From Azonexaceae bacterium (GTDB lineage: Bacteria > Pseudomonadota > Gammaproteobacteria > Burkholderiales > Rhodocyclaceae), in NCBI GenBank assembly GCA_013335535.1, contig JAAXVL010000003.1:1-64000 (forward strand): DNA of 64,000 nt, given 5' to 3'. The position numbers and the translations under genes are program-made. The notes below the pieces were generated by a model. That model had not been told where the DNA came from and searched no databases. It saw nothing but the letters and a program-made list of their open reading frames with translations. Below, piece by piece: positions 59,809-64,000 of this stretch; within the stretch, counting starts at the first letter, position 1; every line of letters begins with the position of its first letter.

Positions 59809-60113
59809 TGGACGAGAAAAAAATGCCAGAGCACGAGACCATTCGCTTGCTGTTCGAGTTGGACCGGGCGGATGACCCACAGTTGTACGACGATCTGATC
59901 CGCTTCAAGAAGGGGACGAAGCGGATCAACCGATTGCGGCTGCTGGCACGCGAAGGGGTGATTGGTCAGTTGAGCCTTACCGGGGTCGGCATGGTGTCGC
60001 GCCAACTCCAGGTGGCTGGTGGGAACAGCCCTGCCGCAGAGTTGCCGGCAGTGCCAGCGATCGCCATGCCGCTTGCCTCTGAGGTATTCGGTGAACCGAT
60101 TGCCGATCATTAA
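59808..60113 (+). CDS. Small protein next to PRTRC D (possible ParR-like adaptor)
   Basis: 101 residues from ATG 59808 (AGGAGG upstream), overlapping the stop of D by one base. The first part is charged and helical: ETIRLLFELDRADDPQLYDD, IRFKKGTKRINRLRLLAREG; the rest is Ala/Pro-rich. Size and position fit the ParR/StbB adaptor that joins an actin-like filament to DNA, but no ribbon-helix-helix can be proven by eye. Confidence 0.6.
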   Translation: MDEKKMPEHETIRLLFELDRADDPQLYDDLIRFKKGTKRINRLRLLAREGVIGQLSLTGVGMVSRQLQVAGGNSPAAELPAVPAIAMPLASEVFGEPIADH

Positions 60114-60549
60114 TCGACCGCTGCGGATCAGAAGGGTCAGCGCATCGGAGCTTGCCCAGATGGGTGTTTGCGAGCGCCTTGTGCTATTCGAGCATCTGTA
60201 TGGTCAGCGGCGTTCGGCACAACAGCGAAAGGGCATAGCTCAAGGTAATCGAGAGCACCGGCGATTCTTCCGGGAAGGACAGGGGCAGCCGGTGCGCAAG
60301 GGGTGGTGCTTCATTGCTACTCTCATTTATGGCGATGAGCGTGAGGTCTCGGTGCTGCGAGTATTTCGCGACCGGGTACTGCGTTCCTCGATATTTGGCC
60401 GAGGTGTGATTCTTCGCTACTACTGTGCAGCACCGCTCGTGCGCCGGATGCTCGTGGGACATCCGTGGCTGATTCAGCTGATGCGTGCTTTGCTTCGTCC
60501 TGTGGTCTGGATGGCGGCAAGGCTGGACCGGTGGAGGGCAGGGCGATGA
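60091..60549 (+). CDS. CFI-box protein with Cas4-like N-terminal segment
   Basis: 152 residues from GTG 60091, overlapping the previous gene by 23 bp. Residues 15-62 (VSASELAQMGVCERLVLFEH, then GNREHRRFF) look like the N-terminus of Cas4/RecB-type nucleases, where one Cys (here Cys27) holds the Fe-S cluster and a G..xH box precedes the core. From residue 72 the CFIATLIYGD box and LRVFRDRVL helix of CFI-box-CTERM proteins follow, ending in amphipathic helices. The next gene, overlapping by 4 bp, supplies a PD-(D/E)xK core and three Cys. Confidence 0.65.
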   Translation: MNRLPIINRPLRIRRVSASELAQMGVCERLVLFEHLYGQRRSAQQRKGIAQGNREHRRFFREGQGQPVRKGWCFIATLIYGDEREVSVLRVFRDRVLRSSIFGRGVILRYYCAAPLVRRMLVGHPWLIQLMRALLRPVVWMAARLDRWRAGR

Positions 60550-61067
60550 TTGAATTGACGATTGCTGGCGCCGTCTTAATCTTGTTGCTCATCTGGGTAC
60601 TTCATCGTCCGGAACGCCGAGTGGATCAAGCTTGGTTGCCGCGGGAGTTGCGACAGGCGATGCTTGTCTACGCAGAGCAGCTATTCCGGGCAGATGGCCC
60701 AATAACCCTGACGGCGAGGGTAGACCGTGGATACCGTGATCTGGCTGGGGTCATTATCCTTGTCGAGTTGAAAAATCGGCAGCATGACCGCGTATTTCAC
60801 TCCGACGTGATCGAACTCTCCGCGCAGCGAGTGGCTGTTATGGCGGAGACAGGAGGGCAGGTGGCCTTGCACGCCTATGTGATTGTGCAAGGGCCATCCG
60901 GCCGCCGCGTTGCTCACCAAGTCGGATTACTCGATGTTGTCGGGGTGGATGCGTTGATTCAACGGAGGGAATCGATTCTGATAGGAAGGGTAACCCCCGG
61001 ACGTTCGCGTTCAGTTAATCTGTGCCGTAGCTGCGTTTTCCAGCGAAGGTGTACGGAGTTGCCGTAG
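60546..61067 (+). CDS. Cas4/RecB-like PD-(D/E)xK nuclease core with membrane anchor
   Basis: 173 residues. An N-terminal membrane segment (LTIAGAVLILLLIWVLH) is followed by the nuclease core: TARVDRGYRDLAGVIILVEL with Asp65, then Glu74-x-Lys76 (VELKNR), Gln94 in ELSAQRVAV, and a C-terminal cluster LCRSCVFQRRC (Cys160, 163, 169). Cas4 enzymes have one Cys near the N-terminus and three at the end around a 4Fe-4S cluster; here the first is missing and found instead in the overlapping upstream gene. Convergent with the integrase, overlapping it by 57 bp. Confidence 0.65.
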   Translation: MIELTIAGAVLILLLIWVLHRPERRVDQAWLPRELRQAMLVYAEQLFRADGPITLTARVDRGYRDLAGVIILVELKNRQHDRVFHSDVIELSAQRVAVMAETGGQVALHAYVIVQGPSGRRVAHQVGLLDVVGVDALIQRRESILIGRVTPGRSRSVNLCRSCVFQRRCTELP

Positions 61068-62456
61068 TGTTTCGGTTCCCGAGGCGGCATTTTTGCGAAC
61101 CCCTCGTGATTTCTTGGTAGGCGCTGGGGGCTTGGCGGCGGAGTCTGCCATGTTGTTCATATGGAGTGTCGCCAGGCGTGTCAAATGCCTACCAAGGGCC
61201 TTCCAGGCTGCCTGCATTTCGTGCTCGTAAGTATGCCGTTGGTAAACGCGCTTCGTCCGATTCTCTTCGATATGGTTCAGGCAGTGCTCAACGACGTCAG
61301 GTAACACATGTAGCTGGGTCATCATTGTGGCGCCAGTTCTCCTCAAGTCATGAGGTCCCCATTTTCCTCCTGGTAGCGCCAAGGCAGAGGTGGATTTGCT
61401 GCGCCGTTTCATTGGCTCGCTTGTGCGTTGTCTATCACCTAGCTGTTTGGTAATCGACTTGCTGGAAAGTGCTTTCTTGTGATCTCTGCCTGGGTAAACC
61501 CATGCGATATTAGGATTACTAAGTGCTTTCACCTTAAGGAAGTGCTCCACGGCGAAGTCCGACAAATAAATTTCGTGAGGTTTGCCATTCTTGGTTTCAG
61601 GGATGCGCCAGCGTCGGTTATCAAGATCAATGTCAGACCATTTTGCACTCGACAACTCCCCGATACGGCAGAGTGTTGCAAGAACAATCCAGACCGCAGC
61701 CTCTGTTTGCGGCATCAGTCTTGCGCTGGGCAATTGGTGGCGCAGCGTTTGAATTTCGGCTCGGCTCAGAACGCGCTCACGTTCAGTGTCCGGGCCGCCG
61801 ATCTTGACCTTTCGGATACTGGCGGTTGGGTCGGCTTCGATGTAGTCTCGATCAACTGCAAACCTGAACATCTGCCGAACTAAAGAAAATACAAGTTTGG
61901 CCATCCGGTTCACTCCTCTTGCTAACAGAGGATCAGTGACCAGCGTAATGTGCCCTTTCTTGACATCCGTGACGAGGAGGGTGCCCAGCTTCGGTAGCAC
62001 ATCTTTCTCGAACATCCGCCGGACTTCTTTACCCCCATCTTTGCGGCGTATCAGATCGACCTCGGCCCAGTGCTCGAATAGCCCTTGGACGGTGAGCCTA
62101 GCCTGTTGGGCGACAATTTCGTCAAGCCGCTTCTGTTGTTTTTGTATTTCTTCTAACTGATCGACTTTTGCCTTGAGCCGTTCCGCCTTGCGGCGTTCCG
62201 TTGGATCGGATCCGCCGTCAACTTCGACTTTCAGCCGGTCTCGTTCGGAGCGGATCGATGCGAGAGATAGTTTTGGCCAAGCACCGACAGCGATTTGCTT
62301 CACCTTGCCGTCGAAGCGGTAGCGCCAATCGAAGTAAACCGACACTCCGTTGGTGCCACAGCGCACCGACCCAATCAGGCCACCGTCTTCGCGAAGTTTC
62401 TTGTCATGGTCCTTGTTGCCAAGTGCCTCAAGTTCCTTGACGGTCAGCTTACCCAT
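61011..62456 (-). CDS. int: Phage P4-type tyrosine integrase of the element
   Basis: 481 residues. N-terminal arm-binding domain (DUF4102-like: LTVKELEALG...GLIGSVRCGTNGVSVYFDWR, RYRFDGKVKQIAVGAWPKLS), coiled linker (~95-120), core-binding domain, then the catalytic domain with Arg in LATLCRIGELSSAKW, HDLRRTGAT, and NHIEENRTKRVYQRHTY with the Tyr. The C-terminal ~55 residues are basic and disordered. Its start is 190 bp from the tRNA-Pro 3' end, so it almost certainly integrates the element there. Confidence 0.92.
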   Translation of the reverse strand: MGKLTVKELEALGNKDHDKKLREDGGLIGSVRCGTNGVSVYFDWRYRFDGKVKQIAVGAWPKLSLASIRSERDRLKVEVDGGSDPTERRKAERLKAKVDQLEEIQKQQKRLDEIVAQQARLTVQGLFEHWAEVDLIRRKDGGKEVRRMFEKDVLPKLGTLLVTDVKKGHITLVTDPLLARGVNRMAKLVFSLVRQMFRFAVDRDYIEADPTASIRKVKIGGPDTERERVLSRAEIQTLRHQLPSARLMPQTEAAVWIVLATLCRIGELSSAKWSDIDLDNRRWRIPETKNGKPHEIYLSDFAVEHFLKVKALSNPNIAWVYPGRDHKKALSSKSITKQLGDRQRTSEPMKRRSKSTSALALPGGKWGPHDLRRTGATMMTQLHVLPDVVEHCLNHIEENRTKRVYQRHTYEHEMQAAWKALGRHLTRLATLHMNNMADSAAKPPAPTKKSRGVRKNAASGTETLRQLRTPSLENAATAQIN

Positions 62457-62647
62457 GCTTGCCTCCTTGTCGGGGAGAGGTTAGTGGGGTAAAATTCCCC
62501 CCACATTTCCCCCCACAGATTTGCCGGATGTGGTTGGATTGTATGGGACGATGCTGGAATGGTAAAGGTGTTTTTCTACATACAAAACAATGTGTTGAGA
62601 TGGTTTATGGGATGTCGTTGGATGCTCTGGGATGCGCTTTTACCCTG

Positions 62648-62692
62648 ATGGGGTGCAAGGGGTCGCGAGTTCGAATCCCGCCGCCCCGACCA
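62648..62692 (+). other. Attachment site: 3' part of tRNA-Pro(GGG)
   Basis: From ATGGGGTGCAAG (anticodon loop with GGG and 3' anticodon stem) through the T-arm GCGAGTTCGAATCCCGC to the acceptor CGCCCCG and encoded ACCA. The 5' half that should pair (CGGGGCG and CTTGC) is absent; CCCTG stands before the loop. So this is the partial att copy left at one end of an element inserted at the anticodon loop, not a complete tRNA gene. The intact tRNA should be at the other end, outside the window. Confidence 0.88.
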
Positions 62693-62718
62693 AGAAATAC
62701 ATTTAGTTTCAAACCTTT

Positions 62719-62752
62719 AAAGCCAACTTGCCAGAGTTGGCTTTAATTTTTT
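62719..62752 (+). terminator. Rho-independent terminator after the tRNA end
   Basis: AAAGCCAAC and GTTGGCTTT (9 bp, 8-base loop) followed by AATTTTTT. It lies 27 bp after the CCA and is probably the original terminator of the tRNA-Pro gene, showing that sequence to the right is native flank or a further insert. Confidence 0.9.
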
Positions 62753-62761
62753 GCAAGTGCA

Positions 62762-63961
62762 CTAGGCAGCAATTGTGCGACTTCTATTTAAATGATTCAT
62801 TTTCAGAATCGTTAAAACAGGAGATCGAGAATCTGTCGTAGTGATCTTATTCGCTGCGTTAATCAATGATTCGATCTCGGCAGACGAATAAAGCTCGGTC
62901 ACGTCTTTAATCTTGTGGCCCAACAAATTCTTTCGATCCTCAGTAGCAACGCCCGCTGCTTTTAAACGCCTACCAAACGTGTGCTTAAGGTCATGTACGC
63001 GCACGTTAGCAAAGCCGGGATGGGCTGGTGTTCCTTTCTCCTTCTCCCAAGCCTCTGCTGCCCGCCTGCGTGCTCCACGCCAGCCTGAGGCATTAATTCG
63101 ATCAAGAGCTACCCCTTCATAGGGAAACACCCAAACCTCATCTTTGCCTCGTTGCCCGTCAATTACGGATTTGGCAACGTTATTCAGAATCACGACTCGA
63201 ATTTCTCGATTTTTGACGCCTGATTTTGCTGTGCGCCCCCCGAATTCTTCGGGAATCAGAAAAACACTCGTATTCAATTCCGGCACCTTGACCTCATAGC
63301 TCCACTGGAGTTTACAGACCTCTTGTTCGCGGCACCCCGTATTCACTTTATAGAGACACATCTTCTGCAAGTGGTCAGGTAGTTCTTTAAACAGAAATTT
63401 CTGCTCTTCCCAGTCGAGCGGGTAGGGCTGTCTTCCGCCTTTTTCGCTCAGCTTTGAAATCATCGGCACAACGTCTAGCCAAGGCCGCTTTTTGTCGTCT
63501 CGCCACTTCCGTTGAGCAACATTCAAAATTCGAATCACTCTCTCCAGGGCGATATTGATCGTCCGGTTTGAGGCCGCATGGCTTTCCCTACCGCTTGGCA
63601 GGATATGGTCGTCCTGCTTCCATTCGATGAACGGAGCCAACGACTCGTCATCAACATGGCTTAGCGGCAAATCGCCAATAAATTGGTCTAGCTGCTCAAG
63701 GTAAGTGGCCGTCAGAGCAATCGACGGTTGACCTTTGTTTTCCTCTAAATACCGTGTTGCAGCCTCACGCCAAGTGCGTTCAATTCGCACACCTAACAAT
63801 TCACGCTGTCGCAATTGCTCCAGCCTGTGAATCAGAAATTCCTCGGCTAGCTCCCGCGAGCTTGTTTGAGTGCTCTCGCGAATGAGTCGTCCGTTGAATA
63901 CCTTGTTGATATGCCAGATTTCACCTTTGCGGGTGAGGCCTGTGATTGATTTGCGGGCCAT
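62762..63961 (-). CDS. Second tyrosine integrase (phage-type)
   Basis: 399 residues, ATG after AAAGGAG. Core-binding domain at ~60-165. Catalytic residues: Arg in NTGCREQEVCKLQW, VHDLKHTFGRRL (the HxxR position reads HDLK, as in many phage integrases of this group), His in LLGHKIKDVTELYS and the Tyr there. Its G/C content is clearly lower than in the ICE. It lies just outside the tRNA site, so it belongs to another element or phage remnant. Confidence 0.87.
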   Translation of the reverse strand: MARKSITGLTRKGEIWHINKVFNGRLIRESTQTSSRELAEEFLIHRLEQLRQRELLGVRIERTWREAATRYLEENKGQPSIALTATYLEQLDQFIGDLPLSHVDDESLAPFIEWKQDDHILPSGRESHAASNRTINIALERVIRILNVAQRKWRDDKKRPWLDVVPMISKLSEKGGRQPYPLDWEEQKFLFKELPDHLQKMCLYKVNTGCREQEVCKLQWSYEVKVPELNTSVFLIPEEFGGRTAKSGVKNREIRVVILNNVAKSVIDGQRGKDEVWVFPYEGVALDRINASGWRGARRRAAEAWEKEKGTPAHPGFANVRVHDLKHTFGRRLKAAGVATEDRKNLLGHKIKDVTELYSSAEIESLINAANKITTTDSRSPVLTILKMNHLNRSRTIAA

Positions 63962-64000
63962 TGTTTAGCTCCTTTCTTTTGGCACCGCTCACTGCGCTTT

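Noticed and set aside
62617-62692. A complete tRNA gene ending at 62692
   Set aside because: Only the 3' part is tRNA-like. The bases that should form the 5' acceptor and anticodon strands do not pair, so it is an attachment site.
1-64000. CRISPR arrays, rRNA genes or complete tRNA genes
   Set aside because: No regularly spaced repeats were seen. The Cas4-like protein stands without any cas genes, and no rRNA or complete tRNA was found by eye.

Overview
The window is high-GC DNA with gene content typical of Pseudomonadota (beta- or gammaproteobacteria). Most of it is one large integrative conjugative element (ICE) or a remnant of one. The evidence is a MOBH-type relaxase, a TraD-like coupling ATPase, a DUF4400 membrane protein, a phage-type integrase next to the 3' half of a tRNA-Pro(GGG) gene, a complete PRTRC cassette and many ICE-type hypothetical genes. 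No type IV secretion genes and no second copy of the tRNA end were seen. The left end of the element therefore lies outside the window, or it has been lost.

Layout. 1-3.75 kb: a partial ABC-2 permease, an old-yellow-enzyme reductase, a decayed extradiol-dioxygenase-like gene, an NmrA-type gene with an internal deletion, and a divergent HxlR regulator. 3.75-8.4 kb: a graveyard of transposase fragments (IS4, IS630, Tn3, IS3, IS701-like) around one intact IS3-family element, plus scraps of an ABC permease and a cytochrome c. 8.7-14.9 kb: the transfer/regulation module, with flhD-like, flhC-like, traI, traD and DUF4400 in one leftward operon, divergent from a cI/SetR-like repressor whose S24 active-site residues are replaced. 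14.9-25.3 kb: DUF932, primase, GHKL ATPase, small ICE proteins, an AcaB-like DUF1845 regulator, XRE and AlpA regulators, a recombinase-like protein lacking the usual tyrosine, and DUF1173. 25.3-45 kb: RadC, small leader-controlled genes, a 1,679-residue methylase-helicase, a DUF4942-like methylase, and SbcD- and SbcC-like proteins. 45-49 kb: AbiEi-like (DUF6088)/Fic pair, PAPS-reductase-like PP-loop protein, and an ADP-ribosyltransferase-like protein. 49.2-55.3 kb: the PRTRC operon ParB-E-C-F-B-A-ThiF, which carries ubiquitin-like (C), E2-like (B), JAMM-protease (A) and E1-like (ThiF) parts. 55.3-62.5 kb: IhfB-like protein, an integrase-domain protein, the PRTRC actin-like protein D, a pair that looks like a split Cas4-type nuclease, and the integrase. 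62.65 kb: the tRNA-Pro attachment site and the tRNA terminator, followed by a second integrase.

Two signals stand out. First, at least six leftward genes are preceded by a repeated 5' leader. It has a G/C-rich hairpin, then a segment complementary to the Shine-Dalgarno region (with compensatory changes between copies), and further upstream, in six places, a small hairpin with a near-constant 7-base loop TCGTTAC. This looks like an undescribed family of cis-acting RNA controlling ICE genes. Second, the PRTRC cassette has all the parts of a bacterial ubiquitin-like conjugation system, and its ubiquitin-like protein has a long tail beyond the usual terminus.

How the parts may work together (inference): AcaB/FlhDC-like activators and the repressor control the relaxase/TraD operon. 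Structured leaders set translation of DNA-processing and anti-restriction genes (methylase-helicase, RadC, methylase). PRTRC ParB and ParM-like proteins with IhfB handle maintenance. The 45-49 kb cluster looks like toxin or defence cargo.
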